Assembly: GCA_014896455.1 (NCBI GenBank)
Contig: JADBKJ010000006.1
Location: forward strand, 1 to 64,000
Origin: Thermoanaerobacter sp.
GTDB lineage: Bacteria; Bacillota; Thermoanaerobacteria; Thermoanaerobacterales; Thermoanaerobacteraceae
DNA: 64,000 nucleotides
Reading direction: 5' to 3'
Of the stretch, positions 36,242 through 44,328 are shown in pieces. The notes beneath the pieces are model-generated. The model was given only the letters and a program-made list of their open reading frames with translations, was not told the origin of the DNA and ran no database searches. Each line of letters begins with the position of its first letter. Position 1 is the first letter of the stretch. Made by a program: the position numbers and the translations under genes.

Positions 36242-36506
36242 CAGACTGTAGACAAACTTTCGCAAAGGAGATATTTTGCAATCGGTGCGACTTGTTACAA
36301 AGCGGTAACAAAACTTAGCGAGACTGAGGGTGGAGGCAGGGCCGAAGCCATGGATGGCGAAGGCGGGCACCTGAGGCAAGGAGGCCGATTGTGCCCGGTA
36401 CCCTGCCGGAGCCCGAAGGTCGAGCTTTAGTTTTGTCGCTTTGGAACATCGGAGCGACGATGCAAAATATCTCCTTTGAATATTTTTTAACTTTGTCAAC
36501 AAACTG
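36242..36506 (+). mobile_element. MITE-like repeat, complete copy 4 (265 bp)
   Basis: Same orientation as copy 2, from CAGACTGTAGACAAACTTTCG to TTTGTCAACAAACTG. It is flanked by two copies of GAGAGTATTTCGTATACTCTCT (36220-36241 and 36508-36529), a terminator hairpin, the right copy followed by TTTTATTATTG. The flank differs from those of copies 2 and 3, so it is a true target duplication, not part of the element. Confidence 0.9.
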
Positions 36507-36507
36507 C

Positions 36508-36536
36508 GAGAGTATTTCGTATACTCTCTTTTATTA
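36508..36536 (+). terminator. Terminator copy after MITE copy 4
   Basis: A stem AGAGAGTAT/ATACTCTCT-type hairpin with loop TTCGT is followed by TTTTATTATT. The left twin at 36220-36241 lacks the T-tract. Confidence 0.8.
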
Positions 36537-36556
36537 TTGTATATTTTGTGATAGAA

Positions 36557-37681
36557 TTAACTTAAACATACCACATATAGTAATAATGCGAGGTGGTAAC
36601 TATCGGAAGTATGAGTATTTACAACGGGTATCCCTATAGAATCAAAACCTGTAACTACGCCAAAGTGTACTATTTCTCCCTTTTCTTCATAGGATATAAG
36701 GTCTCCTTTTTCAATTTCTCTTATGGCACCTTTTGGGTGCTGTTCAGTAGGCTTTACCATATCTAAATAGTATCCTTTTTCAATTAATTTACCTTTTCCT
36801 GTATAAATGAGATAGTTAAAAAGAGCGGGTGCTTGCGCCCAAGCAGTGGAAGAGTCTTTGCCGTTGAAGTTCCATACATAGTCCATTGGAAGGCCTCCTC
36901 CTTCGTGTAATACTTGAGAGACGAAATTAGTACAGTCTCCTCCTACCCCGTTATAATCTCTATATTTTGGATTGTACTCGTAGTTATTACCGCTTCCCCA
37001 AGCAGCTCCTGCGTATTTGTCAGCATAAGCTACTGCTCCTTCTCTGTCGTATTTACCCTTCTTTTTAGGCTTTGCTTCTTCTTCAGTTTCTGGCTTTGAA
37101 GTAGTAAGTGCAATTTCAGGCATTACCCCTTCAGCAGGAGCAGCATCTATATAGGCGGAATCTTCGTCAAGAGGGTCATAGTACCAATCTCTTCTTATAA
37201 GCCATTTTCCATCAACTTTTACAAGCTGTACAGAATGTCGTATACCTAATCCCATGTAATTTATTACATCACTTTTTATGTTGTAAACGTATCCCATTTT
37301 CATAGTTTCCACAAGGTAAACCCATACAGAATTTTCGCCAGCTTTTACACTTTTTATCCTGTAAAAAGATTCTGCTTCTGTAAATTTGAGATTTCTTTTT
37401 TCTGACCATCCTTTAACGTATTCAACTCGCCTTCTTTCATGGTCCAATGCCCATTTGCCATAAGTGGAAGATTTGTCATAAAAGGCCTCTATCTCTTTTA
37501 AGTCACCGCTTAAAAGCACATTTCCTCTTTTTTCAAAAAATTCATCCAGTACAGTTTTTATCTCTTCTTTGTTGTTTGCAACTGTCTCTATGGTTTTATT
37601 GAAAAAGGAAATAGAAAAGTGAGTTAAAAAAATGAGTGCTAGTAAAAGGAGAATTGGTTTGTAATATTTTTTGGTGTCCAA
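36557..37681 (-). CDS. Secreted/anchored amidase-domain protein (Amidase_6)
   Basis: 374 residues. An N-terminal hydrophobic anchor or signal (~8-28) is followed by a stalk domain (~35-190) with conserved YFKI-like repeats, and a C-terminal NlpC/P60-related amidase_6 domain with Cys in GGDCTNFVSQVLHEGG and His in IVHFGVVTG. Such proteins probably cut wall or peptide amides. The extreme C-terminus (SYHLALLLYVVCLS) is shorter and odder than the usual 'YH..L' ending, so a late frameshift is possible. Confidence 0.8.
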   Translation of the reverse strand: MDTKKYYKPILLLLALIFLTHFSISFFNKTIETVANNKEEIKTVLDEFFEKRGNVLLSGDLKEIEAFYDKSSTYGKWALDHERRRVEYVKGWSEKRNLKFTEAESFYRIKSVKAGENSVWVYLVETMKMGYVYNIKSDVINYMGLGIRHSVQLVKVDGKWLIRRDWYYDPLDEDSAYIDAAPAEGVMPEIALTTSKPETEEEAKPKKKGKYDREGAVAYADKYAGAAWGSGNNYEYNPKYRDYNGVGGDCTNFVSQVLHEGGGLPMDYVWNFNGKDSSTAWAQAPALFNYLIYTGKGKLIEKGYYLDMVKPTEQHPKGAIREIEKGDLISYEEKGEIVHFGVVTGFDSIGIPVVNTHTSDSYHLALLLYVVCLS

Positions 37682-37824
37682 TTGCTCTCCTCCCTGCCAA
37701 TGTAATTCAAAATAATAATATGAAGGTTAAAAGTTTTTTAACACTATCTTTTTACTAATTTTATTGGCAAATTTTAAGCAATTTTATGTTATAATAGAAA
37801 AGTGAGAAAATGGAGGTGTAAAAC

Positions 37825-38547
37825 TTGATAGAATTAAAAGGTGTTTCAAAATCTTATAACAAAGGTAAAATAAAAGCTGTTGACAACATTGACCTTGTTG
37901 TAAATCCTGGTGAAATATTTGGATTTTTAGGTCCTAATGGGGCTGGCAAAACTACCACGATAAAAATGATAGTAGGCCTTTTGTCCCATGATACAGGAGA
38001 AATTAAAGTAGACGGAATTGATATCGACAAAAATCCTATAGAGGTCAAAAAGCGCATAGGTTATGTTCCAGATAGCCCTGATATTTATGACAAACTGACA
38101 GGCATAGAATATCTCAATTTTATTGCAGACGTATACGGGGTATCTGAAAAAGAAAGGAAAGAAAGGATTGAATATTTTGTTGAAGCTTTTGAGCTAAAGA
38201 ATGCTATTGGAGACCTAATACAGAGCTATTCCCACGGAATGAAACAAAAAATTCTCCTTACAGCCGCACTTATTCACAATCCTTCTGTTTGGATTTTGGA
38301 TGAACCAATGGTGGGATTAGACCCGAAATCAGCATTTTTACTCAAAGAGTTGATGTCAAAGCATACAAAAGCAGGTTTTACTGTATTTTTCTCAACTCAT
38401 ATATTGGAAGTTGCTGAGAAGCTCTGTGATAAAATAGCAATAATAAACAAAGGCAAAATAATAGCTTATGGTACTATGGAAGAGATAAAGAGCCAGCATG
38501 AATGGGAATCTTTAGAAAAAATATTCTTGGAGTTGACCGAAAAATGA
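37825..38547 (+). CDS. ABC transporter ATP-binding protein
   Basis: 240 residues with Walker A GPNGAGKTTTIKM, signature-like SHGMKQKILL, Walker B VWILDEPMVGLDP and H-loop FFSTHILEVAE. The start is TTG/ATG-type at 37825 after GGAGGTG. Its stop overlaps the start of the permease gene (ATGA). It is the ATPase of an ABC-2-type exporter whose permease is damaged. Confidence 0.9.
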   Translation: MIELKGVSKSYNKGKIKAVDNIDLVVNPGEIFGFLGPNGAGKTTTIKMIVGLLSHDTGEIKVDGIDIDKNPIEVKKRIGYVPDSPDIYDKLTGIEYLNFIADVYGVSEKERKERIEYFVEAFELKNAIGDLIQSYSHGMKQKILLTAALIHNPSVWILDEPMVGLDPKSAFLLKELMSKHTKAGFTVFFSTHILEVAEKLCDKIAIINKGKIIAYGTMEEIKSQHEWESLEKIFLELTEK

Positions 38548-40189
38548 GGGAGTTTTTATCACTTTTAAGAACACAAATGAAAGTTTATTATGGCATTTCC
38601 GCAATGAAATACAAATATTTTGTAAGAAAGAAAGATTTATGGGAAATAGTGCTTGCTACATTTGGAATAGCTGTTGGCGGTGGAACATTGCTTTTTATGT
38701 ACATAATGTATTTAAACAGCATGTATGTAGCAAGCATGCTAATTAACCAACCTCAGCTTATGCCTGTGACAGTGCTTCTTTTAGCTCAGCTCTTGACATT
38801 GGTATTCGGCTTTTTTTGGACTATTTCTGTGTTTTATTTTTCTGATGATATAAATATTTTGCTTCCTCTTCCTATACAGCCTTATAAAATAGTTTTGTCA
38901 AAGTATAGCATAATTTTATTGAATGAATATTTTACATTGGCATTTTTAATGCTGCCAGCAATCTTTATATATGGCATTGGCACGCAGGCAGGAATTTTAT
39001 ACTATCTCGTTTCATTTATTGTATTTATATTTACACCTATTATACCTCTTTCTATTGCGGCAATTGCTTCTGTTTTAATTATGAGATTTGTAAATTTGAA
39101 AAGGAAAAAGGACTTGTATACAGTTATAGTGAGTATATTAGCGCTAATTTTCTTCTTTACAATACAACTTTTTATCAATCGGATTCCTCAAAATGGAGAA
39201 CAACAGGCAATAGAAAATTTTATTTTGCAAAATGCTAACCTTGCAAAGATGATATCTAGAAGTTTCCCTCCTGCTTTGTGGGGAGCAGTTTCTATGACGG
39301 ATTATAATACTTTGTCAGGGTTTTTAAATCTTTTGATGTTTATCGCTGTATCAATAATATTTACAGCCGTTTTGGCTGTTTCTGCTCAAAAAATGTACTT
39401 AAAAGCTGTAATTTCAGGGCAAGAGGTTGAAGCAAAAAGAAAAGAAGTTTCATTGAAAAAAGAAATAGTGAGGTCCAGCCTATTGAAGGCATTGTTGTTA
39501 AGGGAATGGAAGCTTTTTATAAGAGTTCCTGTATATGCCATGAATGTATTGCCTGTAGCTGTAATAATTCCCTTTGTATTTCTTGTTTCTTTTGTGGGGA
39601 ATCCACAAATTGGGCTTGAAATGGCTATAAAATACACCTCAGCTCCTGGCGGCTGGTTTTGGGTTTCGATGATAGGGCTTTTCTTTTCTCTTTTTGTAGC
39701 AGGAAGTAACAGCCTTTCCTCTACTTCGAGGTATAATAGGTGTAAATATAAATACAATAAATGAAACGAGATAGTATAAAATTCCTGCCTGCGTGCCAAT
39801 GCCATATATAAGATTACTGGCAGCATTAAAAGAAATGCCAATGTAAAATATTAATTCAATAAAATTAATACTCTCACTGACAAAACTATTTTATAAGGCT
39901 GTATAGGAAGAGGAAGCAAAATATTTTATATCATCAGAAAAATAAAACACAGAAATAATAGTCCAAAAAAATGAATACCACTATGAAGGGGAATTTAAAT
40001 GTGCTTTTGAGTCTTATACTGACTACTATTTTGATAGGGTGCATTGTTGGAATTGTGCTGTTACTAAAAAAATTATATATTTCTGAAATAATAATAACTT
40101 TAATAATAGGGATTTTGCTCATTTTATTAAACTTAGGTGGTTATTTATTGGCAAAAAGTGCTGTAAAAAAGCTGTACAAAGGAGAATGA
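38544..40189 (+). pseudogene. ABC-2-type permease, interrupted by an inverted copy of its own middle
   Basis: From ATG 38544 about 390 residues read as a multi-span permease up to FSLFVAGSNSLSSTS (~39727). Then ~250 bp are a degraded reverse complement of 38801-39048, after which the natural C-terminus resumes in 39980-40189 (KGNLNVLLSLILTTILIG ... KSAVKKLYKGE). The normal region, roughly 80-100 residues, is missing. The ORF track therefore shows two pieces (to 39764, and 39971-40189). The protein is unlikely to function unless the assembly is wrong. Confidence 0.85.
39729..39979 (-). repeat. Inverted degraded copy of permease segment 38801-39048
   Basis: The reverse complement shares long blocks with the source: TTCTGTGTTTTATTTTTCTG, TTTTGCTTCCTCTTCCTATA, GGCATTGGCACGCAGGCAGG and TTTATATTTACACCTATTAT. 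Identity is around 90% with several one- or two-base indels. It replaces part of the same gene rather than adding to it. Confidence 0.9.
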
Positions 40190-40204
40190 AGGAGGAAGAA
40201 AAAA

Positions 40205-41122
40205 ATGGGTAAAAAAGCGTTAATAGGATTAATTTTTATAGTCTTGATAATTAGTACTGTTATTGCTTCCATTTTTCTTACAATGCCACAAGAGAATAAA
40301 AGTGTTCCATCGGTTTCGAACACAATAGGTGTTATAACAATTGAAGGAGTTATAGGGGAGACAAACATATTGGGGATTCCACAAGTAACAGGGGACCCAG
40401 TCGAGCAGATAAGAAAAGCTCAAGAGGATAGTACTGTAAAGGCAGTTGTTGTCAAGATAAACAGTCCTGGAGGTTCTGCAGCAAAGTCTGTAGAAATATA
40501 CACAGAGCTTAAAAGGTTAAAAGAAACAGGGAAAAAAGTGATAGTTTCAATGGGAGATGCAGCTGCGTCAGGAGGATACATGGCAGCCTGTGGCGGAGAC
40601 ATAATAGTGGCAAATCCTGCCACAATAACTGGAAGCATTGGGGTTATAATGCAGTATACAAATTATGAAGGGCTTTACGACAAATTAGGATTAAAAGAGA
40701 TAACAATAAAGAGCGGTCCTTATAAAGATATGGGTTCTCCTACCAGAGATTTAACTCCGGAAGAAAAGAAAATATTACAAGGAGTTATAGATGATACTTA
40801 TGAGCAGTTTGTAGAGATTGTATCTGAAGGGAGAAAGATGCCTATAGACAAAGTAAAAGAATTAGCAGATGGCAGAATATTCACAGGGAGGCAGGCTCTT
40901 AAAGTTGGGCTTGTGGATAAATTAGGGGATTTTTACGATGCTGTGGATATTGCTGCAAAAGAAGCTGGAATACAGGGTAAACCTGTGTTAAAATATTATA
41001 CAACTCCAAACCCTTTTAGTATACTTTTTGGAAGCGGGGCAAAGAGCAATCTAGAAGGTACGGGACTTGAGATATTAAGGCTTTTGTTTATTGATAAGTG
41101 GAGTTTAAATAATTACAAATGA
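40205..41122 (+). CDS. sppA: Signal peptide peptidase SppA (S49)
   Basis: A 305-residue single-span membrane protease (span ~6-27) cleaving leftover signal peptides. Catalytic Ser lies in GDAAASGGYMAACGG and the Lys base in TIKSGPYKDMGSPTRDLTPEE, typical of the short Gram-positive SppA with one domain. AGGAGG precedes the ATG. It stands after the damaged ABC operon. Confidence 0.94.
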   Translation: MGKKALIGLIFIVLIISTVIASIFLTMPQENKSVPSVSNTIGVITIEGVIGETNILGIPQVTGDPVEQIRKAQEDSTVKAVVVKINSPGGSAAKSVEIYTELKRLKETGKKVIVSMGDAAASGGYMAACGGDIIVANPATITGSIGVIMQYTNYEGLYDKLGLKEITIKSGPYKDMGSPTRDLTPEEKKILQGVIDDTYEQFVEIVSEGRKMPIDKVKELADGRIFTGRQALKVGLVDKLGDFYDAVDIAAKEAGIQGKPVLKYYTTPNPFSILFGSGAKSNLEGTGLEILRLLFIDKWSLNNYK

Positions 41123-41153
41123 AAGATTAGTTTGTTATGTGAGGGTAAAGTTT

Positions 41154-41609
41154 ATGTTTTATGAAATAGATGGTGTCTTTTATGACAAAGAAAAATTAAG
41201 TGATTTTGTGAAAGAATACGGTGTCTCTTTGCTCTTGATATTTGGTTCTTGTGCAAGCGGGAAGGCAAATGAATTGAGTGACTTAGATATCGGAATAAAA
41301 TTTACTAAAAAGATGGATATGAATTTGTATAATTCAATATTAAAAGAGCTTATAGAAATTTTTAAAAGAGATGACATAGATGTTGTTATTTTAAACTATG
41401 CAGATCCTCTTTTGCGCTTTGAAATCATAGACAATTGTAAGGTTTTATATGAGGCTTATTCTGGAGCTTATTTGGATTTTTATTTATATTCTGTAAAAAG
41501 CTATGATGATATGAGAAAATTAAAAAAGTTAGAAGAAAATTATTTAAAAAAGGGGATAAAAAATGAATTACAAAGATGTCATCCGCCGCAAATTAATAAG
41601 TCTTTCTAA
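41154..41609 (+). CDS. mntA: MNT-type nucleotidyltransferase (MntA antitoxin)
   Basis: 151 residues from ATG 41154 (GTG 41139 also open). The nucleotidyltransferase signature GSCASGKANELSDLDIGI carries the GS...D.D motif; a third acidic residue lies in DIDVVILNYADP. In HepT/MntA systems this enzyme AMPylates the toxin's Tyr and neutralises it. It overlaps hepT by 47 nt, enforcing coupled translation. Confidence 0.85.
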   Translation: MFYEIDGVFYDKEKLSDFVKEYGVSLLLIFGSCASGKANELSDLDIGIKFTKKMDMNLYNSILKELIEIFKRDDIDVVILNYADPLLRFEIIDNCKVLYEAYSGAYLDFYLYSVKSYDDMRKLKKLEENYLKKGIKNELQRCHPPQINKSF

Positions 41610-41991
41610 TTATGTGAAACAACTTTTGCCAATAGCGGAATATACTTATGAGGAGTATATAAGCAATTATTTTATCTATTACACTGGAGAAAGGCTTATA
41701 CAGCTCATAATAGAAACTTGTATGGATATAAACTCGTTAATTGTAGAATATAAAGGCTTTAAACCTCCTAAAAGTTATTATGAATCCTTCATAATGCTTG
41801 GTGATAATCAGATTTTACCCAAAGAGGTTGCAAGAGAACTAGCTTCTTTTACTGGCATGAGAAATAGAATTGTTCACCAATATGAAGATGTAAACCACAG
41901 GATAATTTTTGACAATTATAAAAATCTTATAGGGTTAATTGACAAATATATTGATATTGTGACTGATTTTATAGAAAAAATTGAAGAATGA
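41563..41991 (+). CDS. hepT: HEPN-domain toxin (HepT)
   Basis: A 142-residue helical DUF86/HEPN protein. The RNase-type motif RX4HXY is exact in RNRIVHQYEDV (residues ~105-115), including the Tyr that MntA modifies. All toxic-site residues seem present, so the pair looks intact. AAAAGGGG precedes the ATG within the mntA end. Confidence 0.88.
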   Translation: MNYKDVIRRKLISLSNYVKQLLPIAEYTYEEYISNYFIYYTGERLIQLIIETCMDINSLIVEYKGFKPPKSYYESFIMLGDNQILPKEVARELASFTGMRNRIVHQYEDVNHRIIFDNYKNLIGLIDKYIDIVTDFIEKIEE

Positions 41992-42030
41992 ATTTTTATA
42001 GGAAATTGCATATAAGAGGGGGTACAGAAA

Positions 42031-42930
42031 ATGATACATTATATTTATCTTGATGGTATAGATGCACTTAAAGAGTTAAATTGGGAGGCATTTTTAAATA
42101 ATTATCTTGAAAAGAATCGATTAGTTATAAAGGAATATTGCAATAATTTCTTTTTCACAAAAGAGGTGCCATGGGAAAGATGCATTGAAGAGTATAAAAA
42201 GCATTGGTTTGAAGAGAGTAAAAATAGGGAAGATTTATTTTCTAAGTTTAATGAAGAAAAAATACGCTTTAATGTACCTAAGGGGATAGATAAAATTAAA
42301 GAAGTTTTTCCAGAAGCTGAAGATGTAGATGTGTATGTGCTTATAGGACTTTATAGTAGCAATGCTTTTCAATATTTTCTTGAAGGTCGACCTGCTGTAG
42401 GTTTACCAGTAGAGGCTTATGGGACGACTTTTTTTGGTATACCTATGCCTTATGAGGAAATACCTTTATGGCTTTCTCATGAAATAGGCCATGCACTTCG
42501 CTATAAAAATCCTTCACATCCTTTGGCAAAATGGATTTATCAAAATGGTCTGAAATTAGATAAAGCGGTGGAGGAATTTCCGCTTTTTGAATTTTTAATT
42601 GATGAAGGCTTGGCAGTTATGACTACAAAATGGTTTTTTCCTGAAGTGCCTTTGCATAAGGTATTAGGATATACAGAGGATGTGTACCACTGGTGTGTGA
42701 ATAATGAAAAAGAACTTATGAGTAAGTTAAGAAATATTTGGGATAAACCTCCAGGTAAAGAAGAGTATTTTAGATATTTTAGTGGATATGGTGAGAGTAT
42801 TCCTCCGCGCACAGGATATTATATTGGAATGCGCCTTATAGAAAATTTTATTGAAAGGCACCCTGAAATAGATAAGAGGGATCTTTTTACAATTTCGGCA
42901 GAGGAAATAGTAGCACCGTCGGTGAAATAG
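42031..42930 (+). CDS. Putative zinc metallopeptidase (HExxH, DUF2268-like)
   Basis: 299 residues, no signal peptide. LWLSHEIGHALRY (residues ~148-160) supplies the HExxH zinc motif, and FLIDEGLAVM some 40 residues later fits the third-ligand helix (ExxA) of gluzincins. The tail GYYIGMRLIENFIERHPE resembles the YjaZ/DUF2268 group. It follows the MntA/HepT pair at 40 bp. Substrate unknown. Confidence 0.78.
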   Translation: MIHYIYLDGIDALKELNWEAFLNNYLEKNRLVIKEYCNNFFFTKEVPWERCIEEYKKHWFEESKNREDLFSKFNEEKIRFNVPKGIDKIKEVFPEAEDVDVYVLIGLYSSNAFQYFLEGRPAVGLPVEAYGTTFFGIPMPYEEIPLWLSHEIGHALRYKNPSHPLAKWIYQNGLKLDKAVEEFPLFEFLIDEGLAVMTTKWFFPEVPLHKVLGYTEDVYHWCVNNEKELMSKLRNIWDKPPGKEEYFRYFSGYGESIPPRTGYYIGMRLIENFIERHPEIDKRDLFTISAEEIVAPSVK

Positions 42931-42971
42931 AGACAAAAGGAACCGGACAAAGGGGACGGTTCCTTTTGTCT
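42931..42971. terminator. Perfect 15-bp palindromic terminator between convergent genes
   Basis: AGACAAAAGGAACCG and its exact complement flank GACAAAGGGGA. It ends both the peptidase and SOD genes. The GACAAAGGGGACGGTTCC stretch resembles palindromes scattered in other clostridial genomes. Confidence 0.8.
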
Positions 42972-42974
42972 GAT

Positions 42975-43571
42975 TCAAAAAGAATGCATTTCTATCCAAG
43001 AGGTTACCCTTCTATCTACTTCCTCCCATTTTATATTGTTCATAAAGGCCTCTATATAGCTTCTTTTATCAGTTCCGTAGTCTATAAAATAGGCATGTTC
43101 ATAAGTGTCAAGGACCAGAAGGGGAATCGTCCTTGATACTATGCCGTGGTTGTGGAAGTCTTGAAGGTAATTGTGAAGTTTTAAATCTATAGGGTCAAAG
43201 CAAAGGACAGTCCAGCCCCGGGAAGCCATTCCACAGGCTATGAAGTCCTGTCTCCAGTTTTCAAAAGAGCCGAAATCAAGTGCAATCATTGAGGCTATTA
43301 TGCCATCAGGTATGCCACCTGCCCCTCCTAAGTTTTCAAAATATAGCTCGTGAAGTTTTACCCCATCTAAATTGTAAGTCTCTTCTAGTTTGAGTTCTCT
43401 ATATTCACTATAGCTGGCATTTGCTTTTGAACGATCGATTGTTTTTAATTTTTCACGTATTTCGTTTGTCTTTTCTACATATCCATTGTACAACTTGTAG
43501 TGTTCTTCAAGAGTCCTTTGAGATATTCCTCTTAAAACTAAATTATATTTTTTTGCTACAAGCTTATCCAT
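42975..43571 (-). CDS. Fe/Mn superoxide dismutase-family protein
   Basis: 198 residues. All four metal ligands of the SOD family can be placed: His in LEEHYKLYNGYV, His in VKLHELYFENLGG, and Asp and His in VLDTYEHAYFIDYG. The usual Trp of DxWEHAY is Tyr here, and the domain spacing (RGWTVLCFD) is intact. The protein may be an active SOD protecting an anaerobe from superoxide, or a divergent relative. AGGAGGA lies before ATG 43571. Confidence 0.85.
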   Translation of the reverse strand: MDKLVAKKYNLVLRGISQRTLEEHYKLYNGYVEKTNEIREKLKTIDRSKANASYSEYRELKLEETYNLDGVKLHELYFENLGGAGGIPDGIIASMIALDFGSFENWRQDFIACGMASRGWTVLCFDPIDLKLHNYLQDFHNHGIVSRTIPLLVLDTYEHAYFIDYGTDKRSYIEAFMNNIKWEEVDRRVTSWIEMHSF

Positions 43572-43749
43572 ATTATTCCTCCTCTTGCATATCTAATTTT
43601 AGCATATGAAAAGATATATAATTAGTGCATAAAACATATGCCAATGGGGCATTTTAACACAAGATTTAGTGTTTTTTATTAAGGACAGTGAAATAATTCA
43701 TTTTGAATATGGTATAATGGTGGTAAAGGGTAGTTCAGGAGGGATAGAA

Positions 43750-44304
43750 ATGGATTTAAAAGAGATTTCAAAGCAGGCAGAGGAGGTCATAGAGGAGTTA
43801 CTTGACATAGCGAATTTAAAGCCGGGAAGCCTTTTTGTCTTGGGTGGAAGTACAAGTGAAATATTAGGTGAGAAAGTGGGAACTGCAGGGAGCCTTGATG
43901 TGGCAAAAGCAGTGGTGGACCCAATTTTAGAGGCTATACATAATAGGGGGTTATACCTTGCAGTACAGGGCTGTGAGCACATAAACAGGGCGCTTTTGGT
44001 TGAGGAAGAGGCAAAAGATAAGTACGGGCTTGAAGAGGTAAATGTCATTCCTCATGAACATGCAGGAGGGTCAATACAGACTTACGCTTATCAGCAGTTT
44101 AAAAATCCTGTAATGGTGGAAAATTTGAAAGGATTGGGACATGCAGGGCTTGACATTGGGCTTGTTCTGATCGGCATGCATTTAAGGCCTGTGGTTGTAC
44201 CTGTGAGATTGAGCCGAAATAAGATTGGAGAAGCCACAATTGTTGCTGCGAGGACTAGGCCTAAGATGGTAGGAGGAGAAAGGGGAAGGTATAAGAAATT
44301 GTAA
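43750..44304 (+). CDS. YwlG/DUF436-family protein
   Basis: 184 residues from ATG 43750 (AGGAGGG before it; the ORF-track start at 43669 lies upstream of the ribosome site). The family core is clear: VLGGSTSEILGEKVGTAGS, AVQGCEHINRALL, VNVIPHEHAGGS and GLDIGLVLIGMHLRPV. The family is conserved in Firmicutes, with no firm function. Confidence 0.85.
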   Translation: MDLKEISKQAEEVIEELLDIANLKPGSLFVLGGSTSEILGEKVGTAGSLDVAKAVVDPILEAIHNRGLYLAVQGCEHINRALLVEEEAKDKYGLEEVNVIPHEHAGGSIQTYAYQQFKNPVMVENLKGLGHAGLDIGLVLIGMHLRPVVVPVRLSRNKIGEATIVAARTRPKMVGGERGRYKKL

Positions 44305-44328
44305 AGGCACGGAAGACCGTGCCTTAAG
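44304..44328. terminator. Bidirectional terminator
   Basis: The stem AAGGCACGG/CCGTGCCTT lies between the convergent YwlG-like and SLH-protein genes. Confidence 0.75.

Noticed and set aside
36124-36318. 64-residue ORF with MRGIVGIVRHHHDKN
   Set aside because: It is the C-terminal part of the broken HD gene running into MITE copy 4, not a separate gene.
23264-36506. Possibility that the terminator-linked repeats are group IIC intron remnants
   Set aside because: Group IIC introns insert downstream of terminators but have GUGYG..AY ends and a domain V hairpin and make no long target duplication. These repeats have terminal inverted repeats and duplicated hairpins instead.
39386-39841. 151-residue minus-strand ORF
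   Set aside because: It is antisense to the permease and continues into the inverted copy, where it simply reads the duplicated sense strand. Not an independent gene.
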